Assembly: GCF_001571005.1 (NCBI RefSeq)
Contig: NZ_BCST01000006.1
Location: forward strand, 248,001-312,000
Length of the DNA stretch: 64,000 bases
Direction: 5' to 3'
Source: Herbiconiux solani NBRC 106740
GTDB lineage: Bacteria; Actinomycetota; Actinomycetes; Actinomycetales; Microbacteriaceae
The notes beneath the pieces were generated by a model. It saw nothing but the letters and a program-made list of their open reading frames with translations, searched no databases and was not told where the DNA came from. How positions within the stretch are numbered: the first letter of the stretch is position 1; each line of letters opens with the position of its first letter. The position numbers and the translations under genes were made by a program. This document shows positions 25,319 to 33,168 of this stretch, in pieces.

Positions 25319-28300
25319 GTGAAGAAAGTCCGCAGCCGGCGTATCCGGCCCCTCAGGGAGATCCTCGCGGCGGCCACCGTCGCGTCGGTCACCGCCGCTC
25401 TCGCCGTCACCGGCGGAGCGGGCGTCGCCGTCGCGGCGGGCAACCCGCTCACGGACGATCCGGCTCGGTACGTCGACCCGTTCGTCGGCAGTTCGAACGC
25501 CGGCAACACCTACCCCGGGGCGGTCGCGCCGTTCGGCATGCTCGGGTGGAGCCCCGACCAGAGCTCCGTCTCCAACGACGGGACGCTCCGCAGCGCCTCA
25601 CCGAGCGGGTACGAGCACGACCGCGACTTCATCCGCGGTTTCGGGCTGACCCACGTCTCGGGCGCCGGCTGCGCCGGGCTCTCCGGCGACATCCCGTTCA
25701 TGCCGGTCAGCGGGGCGATCCAGACCTCGCCCTCGGCCGCCGACGCGGCGGGCACCCCGTACCAGAGCACCTTCTCGCACGACAACGAGGAGGCCTCGCC
25801 CGGGTCGTACCACGTGGCCCTCGACTCCGGCGTCGACGTCGATCTCGCGGCGACCACCCGCACCGGCTCCGGCCGCTTCACCTACCCCGCGGGGGCTCCG
25901 GCCTCGATGCTCGTCCGCACCTCGGACTCGCTCGTCGGCTCGAGCGACGCCGACGTGCACGTCGACGCCGCCACCCGCACCATCTCCGGCTCGGTCACGA
26001 GCGGCAACTTCTGCGGCGGCTTCGTCGGCGACGGCATCCTGCAGCGCAGCTACTACACGGTCTACTTCACCGTGCAGTTCGACAAGGACTTCCAGTCGGT
26101 CGGCACCTGGCAGGACGGCGAGCTGCGCCCGCAGACCACCGACGCCGAGGGCGGCACCACCTACCCCGGCGGCTACCCGCCGGCGGGCAAGGGGTCCGGC
26201 GCGTACGTCAGCTTCGACACCTCGGCCGGCAGCGCCGTGAACGCGCGGGTCGGCATCTCCTACGTGAGCCTCGACAACGCCGAGCAGAACCTGGCGGCCG
26301 AGAACCCGGCCGGCACCACGCTCGAGCAGGTGAAGGCGGCCACGAAGGCCGACTGGAACACCGAGCTCAACCGCATCCAGACCGGGGGTGGCACGGATGC
26401 GGAACGCACGACGTTCTACACCGCGCTCTACCACGCGCTGCTGCACCCGAACGTGACGAGCGACGTCAACGGCCAGTACACCGGCTTCGACCTCGCGACC
26501 CACACGGTGCCGGCCGGTCAGGACGCGCAGTACGCGACCTTCTCGGGCTGGGACGTCTACCGCTCCCAGGTGCAGCTGGTCACGCTGCTGGACGCCAAGC
26601 GCGGCAGCGACATCGCCGCGTCGCTGCTCAACCAGGCGAACCAGAACGGGGGCGAGTGGGACCGCTGGACGCACAACTCCGGCGGCACGCACGTGATGGT
26701 CGGCGACCCCTCGGCCGTGGCCCTCGCGGGGATCGTGGCCTTCGGCGGCGACGACTTCGACGTCGCGAGCGCCTACCAGTCGCTCAAGACGGCGGCCACC
26801 GTGCCGACGGCGAACGACCTGTCGCGCGACGGCTGGAACATCGCGGTCATCGGCCAGCGCCCGTCGCTGGACCAGTTCCTCGAGCACGGCTACTACCCCG
26901 AGGGCTGCAACGCCTGGGGCTGCCCGAACGAGACGCTCGAGATGGCGGCGGCCGACTACGGTCTCGCCAGCCTCGCGCAGCACCTCGGCAACAGCGCCGA
27001 CTACGACCAGTTCGTGACGCGCTCGCAGTCGTGGCAGAACCAGTTCAACCTGGCCTCGACGCCCGGGGGCGGCTACATCCAGGGCCGCAACGCCGACGGA
27101 TCGTGGACGACCGGGTTCGACCCGGCATCCAGCAACGGCTTCGTGGAGGGCACCAGCGCCCAGTACACCTGGATGGTGCAGCACGACCCGGCGGGCCTGT
27201 TCCAGGCCATGGGCGGGGCGGATGCGGCGAGCGACCGGCTCGACGGCTTCTTCCACGAGATCGGTGACGAGAACGGCAACGGCGTCCCCGGTGAGTGGAC
27301 GCTGGCCGGCGGATCGTGGGACACCAACCTGCACTCCAACGTCGACAACGAGCCCTCGATCGGCGCCCCCTGGCTGTACAACTACGCCGGGAAGCCCTGG
27401 AAGACGCAGGAGACGGTGCGCGCCACGATCCAGCAGCTCTGGCTCGACACGAAGGACGGCGAGCCCAACGGGCCCGACGGCATCCCGGGCAACGACGACC
27501 TCGGCGAGATGTCGTCGTGGCTGGTCTTCTCGGCCATGGGCCTGTACCCGGAGAACCCGTCGCGCTCGGAGCTCACGGTGGCGGCCCCGCTGTTCACCGA
27601 CGTCGTGATCCACCGCGCGAGCGGCGAGACCATGACGATCTCGGCTCCCGAGGCGAGCATCGGCAACCAGTACATCCAGTCGATGTCGGTGAACGGGAAG
27701 GCGCAGACCGCGACCTACCTCGACGCCGACGCCATCTCGGGTGACACCACGGTGGCCTACCAGCTCGGCAGCACGCCGAACCAGCAGTGGGGGACGGGGG
27801 CGGCGGATGCTCCGCCCTCGGTCCGCGACGGCGAGCAGCCGGTGCTGGCGAGCGTCGCGCCCTCGGCCGACACGGTGCGAGGCGGCACGACCGATCCGGT
27901 GACCCTTCGCGCGCAGCGCTTCGGCGACTCGGCGGCGACTGCGAGCTACTCGATCGAGCCGACCCCGGGTCTGACCCCGGATGCGGCGACGGGCACGTTC
28001 TCGTTCGACGCGGACGGCACCGCGGTGCTCCCGGTCGTGTTCCGGGCGTCGGCCGACCTGGCCGCCGGGACCCAGCTAGTGCGCGTGCACTTCACGGCCG
28101 ACGGGAAGGCGCTGCCGGACGGCACGCTGAACGTCGCCGTGCGTGAGCAGGGCACCCCCGTGATCGACACGAGCTTCGAGGACGGGCAGGCCCGCCCGAC
28201 CCCGAACACCGTGATCGACAGCCAGGGCTGGAGCGAGTACTGCTGCGGCATCGGCGGGCCCGAGACCAAGCCGCACCAGGAGAAGGCGCACACCGGTGGC

Positions 28301-29401
28301 TGGTCGATCGTGTACTCCGGCCGTGCCTCCGAGGCCGACGCGAGTGCGACCACGCAGCTGCTGGACGTCGACGCCATCCGGGCGCAGGCGGGGTCCACCC
28401 TCAGCTACGCGGTCTACCCGCAGGCGGAGGCGACGGCGATCGCCGGGCTGGTGCAGGATGCCAGCCAGTACGTGGCGGTCGACCTGCTGTTCACCGACGG
28501 CACGCGACTGAGCGACAGCGGGGTGGTGACCTCGAACGGCAAGACGCTCGACCCCATCCAGCAGGCGCAGGCGCTGACGACGGATGCCTGGAACGACGTC
28601 TCGGTCGTGCTCCCCGACGCGGTCGACGGCAAGATCATCGACCAGGTCGTGCTGCACTTCTCGACCGGCGGGGCGTATGACACGAAGGGCGACAACGGGT
28701 ACCTCCGCGGCTGGGTCGACGACCTGCGGCTCACGCAGCAGTTCGAGCCGCTCACGGTGACCCCGGCCACGGGTGTCACGGCCACGGCCGGAGTCGCGTT
28801 CGACGCCGTGCTGGCTGGCTTCACGGGTGGGGCGGGCGCCGAGGCGGCCGACTTCTCGGCGGCAGTGCAGTGGGGCGACGGGACGGCGGCCAGCGACGCG
28901 GTCGTGGGTGCGGCGGGTGCTGGTGTTGGTGCTGCCGGTGGTGCTGGTGCTGGCGCCGGTGCTCGGGCTGCGGCCGGGTACTCGGTCAGCGCTGGGCACA
29001 CCTACGCCCAGGCCGGGCAGTACGACGCGGTCGTCACGGTGACGGATGCGGACGGCGTGCAGCAGAGCGCGACCGTCTCCATCCAGGTCGCGGCGGCACC
29101 GGACGGTGGCACGCCGGGCGACGGGTCGACCGGCCCGGGCACCGGAACCGGCCCCGGCACGGGAACGGGCCCGGGAACGGGCACCGGCCCCGGAGCGGGT
29201 GACGGCACGGGAACGGGCACTGGCTCAGGTTCGGGCAATTCAGGCTCCGGCTCGACCGGCGCGAACAGCTCGAACGGGCCTCTCGCGCTGACCGGCAGCC
29301 AGGCGTTCCTCGGAGCGTCGGTCGCGGCCCTGCTGCTGGCGGCGGGACTCGGTGCGCTCCTCGTGGTGCGCCGCCGTCGCCGGGCACACGGAGCGAACTG
29401 A
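25319..29401 (+). CDS. Wall-anchored GH92 alpha-mannosidase, multidomain
   Basis: 1360 residues. Order: signal peptide (about 1-40), GH92 N-terminal domain starting YVDPFVGSSNAGNTYPGAVAPFGM, catalytic domain with NEPSIGAPWLY and the signature GNDDLGEMSSW (from residue 724), a jelly-roll/carbohydrate-binding-like segment (about 950-1140), a PKD-like domain (about 1147-1260), a Gly/Thr/Pro repeat linker, LALTG at 1322-1326, a membrane helix and a basic tail. GH92 enzymes are calcium-dependent exo-alpha-mannosidases acting on N-glycans or yeast mannan. The GTG start has GGAGAA upstream. The PKD-like region carries an inserted Gly/Ala/Val run (VVGAAGAGVGAAGGAG). Confidence 0.93.
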   Translation: MKKVRSRRIRPLREILAAATVASVTAALAVTGGAGVAVAAGNPLTDDPARYVDPFVGSSNAGNTYPGAVAPFGMLGWSPDQSSVSNDGTLRSASPSGYEHDRDFIRGFGLTHVSGAGCAGLSGDIPFMPVSGAIQTSPSAADAAGTPYQSTFSHDNEEASPGSYHVALDSGVDVDLAATTRTGSGRFTYPAGAPASMLVRTSDSLVGSSDADVHVDAATRTISGSVTSGNFCGGFVGDGILQRSYYTVYFTVQFDKDFQSVGTWQDGELRPQTTDAEGGTTYPGGYPPAGKGSGAYVSFDTSAGSAVNARVGISYVSLDNAEQNLAAENPAGTTLEQVKAATKADWNTELNRIQTGGGTDAERTTFYTALYHALLHPNVTSDVNGQYTGFDLATHTVPAGQDAQYATFSGWDVYRSQVQLVTLLDAKRGSDIAASLLNQANQNGGEWDRWTHNSGGTHVMVGDPSAVALAGIVAFGGDDFDVASAYQSLKTAATVPTANDLSRDGWNIAVIGQRPSLDQFLEHGYYPEGCNAWGCPNETLEMAAADYGLASLAQHLGNSADYDQFVTRSQSWQNQFNLASTPGGGYIQGRNADGSWTTGFDPASSNGFVEGTSAQYTWMVQHDPAGLFQAMGGADAASDRLDGFFHEIGDENGNGVPGEWTLAGGSWDTNLHSNVDNEPSIGAPWLYNYAGKPWKTQETVRATIQQLWLDTKDGEPNGPDGIPGNDDLGEMSSWLVFSAMGLYPENPSRSELTVAAPLFTDVVIHRASGETMTISAPEASIGNQYIQSMSVNGKAQTATYLDADAISGDTTVAYQLGSTPNQQWGTGAADAPPSVRDGEQPVLASVAPSADTVRGGTTDPVTLRAQRFGDSAATASYSIEPTPGLTPDAATGTFSFDADGTAVLPVVFRASADLAAGTQLVRVHFTADGKALPDGTLNVAVREQGTPVIDTSFEDGQARPTPNTVIDSQGWSEYCCGIGGPETKPHQEKAHTGGWSIVYSGRASEADASATTQLLDVDAIRAQAGSTLSYAVYPQAEATAIAGLVQDASQYVAVDLLFTDGTRLSDSGVVTSNGKTLDPIQQAQALTTDAWNDVSVVLPDAVDGKIIDQVVLHFSTGGAYDTKGDNGYLRGWVDDLRLTQQFEPLTVTPATGVTATAGVAFDAVLAGFTGGAGAEAADFSAAVQWGDGTAASDAVVGAAGAGVGAAGGAGAGAGARAAAGYSVSAGHTYAQAGQYDAVVTVTDADGVQQSATVSIQVAAAPDGGTPGDGSTGPGTGTGPGTGTGPGTGTGPGAGDGTGTGTGSGSGNSGSGSTGANSSNGPLALTGSQAFLGASVAALLLAAGLGALLVVRRRRRAHGAN

Positions 29402-29426
29402 CCCGGGCGTCCTGACGCGTGAACGA

Positions 29427-29462
29427 CCGACGGCGGCCATCCTCACGGGTGGTCGCCGTCGG
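29427..29462. terminator. Hairpin terminator after the GH92 gene
   Basis: CCGACGGCGGCCA and TGGTCGCCGTCGG pair along 13 bp with one mismatch, 26 bp after the GH92 stop, with a 10-nt loop. Confidence 0.65.
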
Positions 29463-29545
29463 CGTCTGTCCGGGCGCGTGTTCGGCGGTGTCCGGGAGGC
29501 CGGGGCGGGCCGGCGCTGCCGTACTGCCGTGGCGGTGCGGGCCGG

Positions 29546-30418
29546 TCAGCCCGCGAAGGTGTCGCAGGCCTGGGCGCCGGACTCGAGCCCGGTCTGGAAC
29601 CACTGCTGACGCTGCTCGCTCGAGCCGTGGGTCCAGGTCTCCGGGTTCACCTGCTGGCCGCTCTGCTGCTGGATGCGGTCGTCGCCGATCACGGACGCGG
29701 CGTTGAGCGCATCCGCGATCTGCTCGCCCGACAGCGGGTCGAGGAAGGTGACGCCGTTCTCGTCTTTGACGGTCGACGCGGATCCCGCCCAGGCGCCGGC
29801 GTAGCAGTCGGCCTGCAGCTCGATGCGCACCGAGTCGGAGTCGGCGCCCGTGCCGCTGCGGTCGGTCGTCTCGTTCAGCCCCGCCAGCTGCTGGATGTGG
29901 TGGCCCCACTCGTGCGCGACCACGTAGAGCTGGGAGAGGCTTCCGCCGCTCGCACCGAACCGGGTGCGCAGCTCGTCGAAGAACGAGGTGTCGACGTAGA
30001 TCGTCTCGTCCGGCGGGCAGTAGAACGGGCCGGTCGCGGCCGAGCCCTGACCGCATCCGGTGCTCGTCGACTGGTCGAAGAGCACGAAGTCGGCGGGGCT
30101 GCGGTAGGTGAGCCCGAGCGCGGGCGCCTCGGCGGCCCAGTAGGTGTCGAGCGAGCTCGCGGCACCGACCATCAGGCAGTCGGTCTCGGAGTTGGCGGCC
30201 GCGCCGGTGGTGCAGCGGTCGAGCGACTCCTCCTCGACGCTCTGCCCCTGGCCGCCGCCGGCCTGGCCGGCCAGCCCGGTCAGGTCGACCCCGAGCAGCT
30301 GCGACAGCACCAGCAGGCCGACGACCACGAGCGCGCCGCCGCCGCCCCCGATCAGGGCACCGCGCTTGCGCCGCGACACCTTCGAGGGGTCGAGCTTCGA
30401 ACTGTCGTTGAAGGTCAT
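29546..30418 (-). CDS. YpfJ-like neutral zinc metallopeptidase
   Basis: 290 residues from ATG 30418. A basic N-terminus and one membrane helix (RRKRGALIGGGGGALVVVGLLVLSQLL) tether the protein; the peptidase domain faces outside. Zinc site HEWGHHIQ and a downstream ELQADCYAG with the third ligand region are as in the putative zinc peptidase family. FYCPPDETIYVDTSFF is another family block. Substrates are unknown. A TACCGT box exactly 6 nt before this ATG supports it over longer in-frame starts. It ends facing the GH92 terminator. Confidence 0.9.
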   Translation of the reverse strand: MTFNDSSKLDPSKVSRRKRGALIGGGGGALVVVGLLVLSQLLGVDLTGLAGQAGGGQGQSVEEESLDRCTTGAAANSETDCLMVGAASSLDTYWAAEAPALGLTYRSPADFVLFDQSTSTGCGQGSAATGPFYCPPDETIYVDTSFFDELRTRFGASGGSLSQLYVVAHEWGHHIQQLAGLNETTDRSGTGADSDSVRIELQADCYAGAWAGSASTVKDENGVTFLDPLSGEQIADALNAASVIGDDRIQQQSGQQVNPETWTHGSSEQRQQWFQTGLESGAQACDTFAG

Positions 30419-30424
30419 GCTCCG

Positions 30425-30430
30425 ACGGTA
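30425..30430 (-). promoter_or_regulatory. Predicted leaderless -10 box of the zinc peptidase gene
   Basis: Minus-strand TACCGT ends 6 nt before ATG 30418. Confidence 0.5.
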
Positions 30431-30509
30431 CTGCGAACCGCCGAGTTCCCCACGGGTGGGCCGGACCCGCCGGATGGGCGAGAGAGGGGAGACGGTCGAT
30501 TCTGCGAGG

Positions 30510-30911
30510 ATGTCGCCTGTGATCAAATGGGCGGCGCTGGTGGGGGCGATCCTCACCGAGGTGACCGCGACGCTGTGTCTGCGCGCCTCGCTCGAGCATC
30601 CGGTGTGGGTGGTCGGGGTGGTCATCGGGTATCTCGCCGCGTTCGGGCTGCTCGTGGTGGTGCTGCGGCACGGGATGCCGATCGGGGTCGCGTACGGGAT
30701 CTGGGGCGCGGGCGGGGTCGCGCTTACCGCGATCGCCGCGTTCGTGATCTTCGGGGAGCCGCTGACCTGGCTGATGGGGCTCGGGATCGTGATCGTGGTG
30801 GCGGGGGTGCTGCTGGTCGAGATCGGGTCGCAGCGGGCGCAGGCGGCGGCTGCGGCTGCCGCTGCTTCGGCTGCTGCTGCCGCGGCTCCTCGAGAGGGCG
30901 AGACCTCGTGA
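30510..30911 (+). CDS. Small multidrug resistance (SMR) subunit 1
   Basis: 133 residues, four helices. The membrane-embedded Glu is in WAALVGAILTEVTATL; VAYGIWGAGGVALTAI is the family block in helix 3. The C-terminal tail is an unusual poly-Ala run (QAAAAAAAASAAAAAA). Start: ATG 30510 has GATTCT 6 nt upstream. GTG 30519 is an alternative with a GAGG Shine-Dalgarno, and it puts the Glu at position 14 as in EmrE. The next SMR gene overlaps it by 4 bp. Paired genes of this kind (EbrAB, YkkCD) form heteromeric exporters of cationic compounds or guanidinium. Confidence 0.88.
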   Translation: MSPVIKWAALVGAILTEVTATLCLRASLEHPVWVVGVVIGYLAAFGLLVVVLRHGMPIGVAYGIWGAGGVALTAIAAFVIFGEPLTWLMGLGIVIVVAGVLLVEIGSQRAQAAAAAAAASAAAAAAPREGETS

Positions 30912-31240
30912 GCTACCTCTTCCTCGCCGGGGCGATCCTGCTCGAGGTGTCGGGCACGCTGGCGCTCCGGCAGTCCGAGGGCTTCCGCAAGAAGAAGTGG
31001 ATCCCGGTCGTCGCCGTGGCCTACGTCGCCGCGTTCCTCTGTCTGAGCGGGGCGCTCGCCGAGGGGATGCAGGTGGGGGTCGCGTACGGGATCTGGGCCG
31101 CCACCGGGGTCGCGCTCACCGCGGTGGCCGCGCGCATCCTCTTCAAGGAGCCGCTCACGGCGCTCATGGGCCTCGGAGTCGTCCTCATCGCGGGCGGCGT
31201 CCTCCTCATAGAACTCGCCGCCCAGTCCGTCGCGGCATGA
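30908..31240 (+). CDS. Small multidrug resistance (SMR) subunit 2
   Basis: 110 residues, starting at a GTG overlapping the previous stop (GTGA). Four helices; the essential Glu is in LFLAGAILLEVSGTLALR (residue 13), and VGVAYGIWAATGVALTAV is the helix-3 block. The unequal loops of the two partners (RKKK here after helix 1) suit opposite membrane topologies, as expected for a heterodimeric SMR pump. Confidence 0.9.
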   Translation: MSYLFLAGAILLEVSGTLALRQSEGFRKKKWIPVVAVAYVAAFLCLSGALAEGMQVGVAYGIWAATGVALTAVAARILFKEPLTALMGLGVVLIAGGVLLIELAAQSVAA

Positions 31241-31302
31241 TAAGCTGAGTAATCATCAGCAGCCTTGCGGGGACTGCTCGGCGGAGGCTTCTCATGACTC
31301 TC

Positions 31303-31319
31303 GTTATACCGCGTTATAC
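31303..31319. promoter_or_regulatory. Operator-like repeat in the MazEF-type promoter
   Basis: GTTATAC occurs twice, 10 bp apart, around CGCG; TATAC-CGCG-TTATA forms an imperfect palindrome. It overlaps the -10 box of the antitoxin gene, the usual site for toxin-antitoxin autoregulation. Confidence 0.5.
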
Positions 31320-31320
31320 T
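31315..31320 (+). promoter_or_regulatory. Predicted leaderless -10 box of the antitoxin gene
   Basis: TATACT, close to consensus, ends exactly 6 nt before ATG 31327. There is no Shine-Dalgarno in this interval (CTCCCC), so the mRNA is probably leaderless. Confidence 0.6.
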
Positions 31321-31326
31321 CTCCCC

Positions 31327-31575
31327 ATGAAGACCGCGATCTCGGTGCCGGATGCGACGTTCCACCGCGTCGACAAGAAGGCGGCCGAGCTCGGGCTCAA
31401 CCGTTCCGAGTTCTACTCCCTCGCCGCAGAGCGCTACCTGCGCGAGCTGGAGGCGGACGACCTGACGACGCGGCTCGATGACGCGCTCGCCCGGTCCGGC
31501 CACGCGGCCGAGAGCGAGGCTAAAGACTTCGCGGCGCACGCCCGACGGCATGCCGACGAACTCGCCGAGTGGTGA
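31327..31575 (+). CDS. Ribbon-helix-helix antitoxin (MazE/CopG-like)
   Basis: 82 residues. The N-terminal KTAISVPDATFHRVDKKAAELGLNRSEFYSLAAERYL is a ribbon-helix-helix DNA-binding module; the C-terminal part is charged and helical, fit to mask the toxin. It overlaps the PemK/MazF-type toxin gene by 4 bp (GTGA), the standard antitoxin-first order. Confidence 0.88.
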   Translation: MKTAISVPDATFHRVDKKAAELGLNRSEFYSLAAERYLRELEADDLTTRLDDALARSGHAAESEAKDFAAHARRHADELAEW

Positions 31576-31913
31576 TCGCGCGCGGCGAGATCTGGTGGTC
31601 GCAGCTGGGCGAACCGCAGGGGAGTGAACCGGGAGGCCGGCGACCGGTTCTGATCATCCAGTCCGACGCCTTCAATCGCAGTGCGATCGCCACCTGCATC
31701 GTCGTCTCCGTGACGTCGAACACGAGCGTCGCCGGGCACCCGGGCAACGTCTTCGTACCGAGTTCCGCGTCGGGGCTCCCTCGGGATTCGGTCGTCAACG
31801 TATCCCAGGTGGCGACCGTGGATCGTGCCGTCCTCGTCGCCCGAGCGGGCTCCCTGCCCGCCTATCTTCTCGAGGAGGTCGAGCGCGGGATGCGCGTGGT
31901 TCTCGACGTCTGA
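31572..31913 (+). CDS. Type II toxin, PemK/MazF family
   Basis: 113 residues from GTG 31572; a GTG one codon earlier is also possible. MazF-fold motifs are IARGEIWWSQLGEPQGSEPGGRRPVLIIQSD, SVTSNT and the C-terminal LPRDSVVNVSQVATVDRAVL. Family members are mRNA interferases. The pair with the upstream ribbon-helix-helix protein is complete and seems intact. Confidence 0.92.
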   Translation: MIARGEIWWSQLGEPQGSEPGGRRPVLIIQSDAFNRSAIATCIVVSVTSNTSVAGHPGNVFVPSSASGLPRDSVVNVSQVATVDRAVLVARAGSLPAYLLEEVERGMRVVLDV

Positions 31914-31938
31914 CGGAAGGGCTGGGCGGGGGCCGACG

Positions 31939-31944
31939 TACGCT
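31939..31944 (+). promoter_or_regulatory. Predicted leaderless -10 box of the TrmB/LuxR-like regulator
   Basis: TACGCT ends exactly 6 nt before GTG 31951. Confidence 0.5.
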
Positions 31945-31950
31945 GGGGGT

Positions 31951-33030
31951 GTGGCTGACGAACCCCTTCTGCTCGACGGCGCCGGGCTCGACCCGATGAG
32001 CGAACGGGTGTACCTCGACCTGCTGGCGCAGGGCCGGGGGAGCGCCGCCCACTCGGCCGAGAAGTTCGGGCTCGGGGTGCCGGCGGCCTCCGCGATCCTC
32101 GAGAACCTGCGGGTGCAGGGTCTCGCCTCCCGCCTCGAGGGCGAGGAGCGCGAGTACGCCGCGGTCGACCCGGGCTACGCGCTCCGCGCCATCGCCGACC
32201 GGATGGGCGACCAGGTGCTGCGCCTGCGCGACGCCCTGCCCCGCCTGGTCGAGATCTTCGAGCGGGTGCCGCCGACGGGCATCGACCAGACCCAGACGAG
32301 CATCCTCACCGACGCGGATGCGGTCGCCGCCTGGTACACGCGCCTCCAGCACCAGGCGCGCACCGAGTTCCTCGCCTTCGACCGGCCTCCCTACGTCTCG
32401 GCCTCGCTCGACCCCGTCGAGGCGACCGCCCTCGACCGCGGGGTCAGCTGGCGCGCGATCTACACGATCGAGAGCTTCGACGACGGCACCACCTGGGAGG
32501 AGGTCGCCGAACTCGCCGAGCAGGGCGAGCAGGCCCGCATCGCGCCCGAACTTCCCGTCAAGCTCGCGATCGTCGACGGCCGCGCCGCCCTCGTCTCGCT
32601 GACCCTCGAGCCCGGGCGCATCTCGGCGCTCGTCACCTCGTCGGCGCCGCTGATCGATGCGCTGCGGCAGCTGTTCGAGTTCCACTGGGCCCGCTCGCTG
32701 CCGCTGGCCGAGGCTCGCGCGCAGGACCACCCGCAGGATCGGCCGCAGCATCCAGGCGATGACCGTACGACGGAGGGGGCGCCGGCACGATTCTCGCCGG
32801 TCGTGCCCGAGGGGTCGATCGCGGGTGCCGGCCGCACCCGCATCCCGACCCCGGAGGAACGCGCCCTGATCGCCCTGATGGCGGTCGGGATGAAGGATGA
32901 CGCAATCGCTCGCCAGCTGCAGATCTCGCCGCGTACCCTCCGCCGCCGCAGCCAGGAGCTGATGCTCGAACTCGAAGCGACGACCCGCTTCCAAGCAGGT
33001 CTCGAAGCCGGCCGTCGGGGCTGGTTGTAA
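31951..33030 (+). CDS. TrmB-like regulator with C-terminal LuxR-type helix-turn-helix
   Basis: 359 residues with two DNA-binding-like ends. Residues about 15-65 resemble a TrmB winged helix (YLDLLAQGRGSAAHSAEKFGLGVPAASAILENLRVQGLASR). The middle resembles the PLD-like sensor part of this group (TRTEFLAFDRPPY, WRAIYTIES). The C-terminus (TPEERALIALMAVGMKDDAIARQLQISPRTLRRR) is a LuxR/GerE helix-turn-helix. The gene is 138 bp upstream of the subtilisin gene, and two palindromes in that gap suggest direct control of the protease. Confidence 0.82.
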   Translation: MADEPLLLDGAGLDPMSERVYLDLLAQGRGSAAHSAEKFGLGVPAASAILENLRVQGLASRLEGEEREYAAVDPGYALRAIADRMGDQVLRLRDALPRLVEIFERVPPTGIDQTQTSILTDADAVAAWYTRLQHQARTEFLAFDRPPYVSASLDPVEATALDRGVSWRAIYTIESFDDGTTWEEVAELAEQGEQARIAPELPVKLAIVDGRAALVSLTLEPGRISALVTSSAPLIDALRQLFEFHWARSLPLAEARAQDHPQDRPQHPGDDRTTEGAPARFSPVVPEGSIAGAGRTRIPTPEERALIALMAVGMKDDAIARQLQISPRTLRRRSQELMLELEATTRFQAGLEAGRRGWL

Positions 33031-33070
33031 GGGGCAGATTGCCCGCGTGTAACGATCACGTTTCCGGGCC

Positions 33071-33105
33071 TGGCCGGTAGCGGCCGTTGGCCGATCTCGG
33101 CCAAC
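33071..33105. promoter_or_regulatory. Two adjoining GGCC-centred palindromes upstream of the subtilisin gene
   Basis: Site 1 (33071-33086) is TGGCCG/CGGCCG-like arms around GTAG. Site 2 (33086-33105) has perfect 9-bp arms GTTGGCCGA/TCGGCCAAC with a 2-nt centre. The centre of site 2 lies about 42 bp upstream of the start site expected from CAGAAT at 33126-33131, a position typical of activators that overlap the -35 region. Confidence 0.55.
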
Positions 33106-33168
33106 ACCCCCCGTTCGGGGTTCCACAGAATGGGACGACTGCACGCCGACCATCGACCAAGGGATCTC

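Noticed and set aside
25598-27613. 670-codon minus-strand frame opposite the GH92 gene
   Set aside because: No recognisable motif or start signal; GH92 signature blocks lie on the plus strand across the same bases.
30419-30509. Guanidine riboswitch upstream of the SMR pair
   Set aside because: The gap is only 91 bp, holds the divergent promoter of the zinc peptidase, and lacks the conserved hairpin motifs of the ykkC classes as far as I can see.
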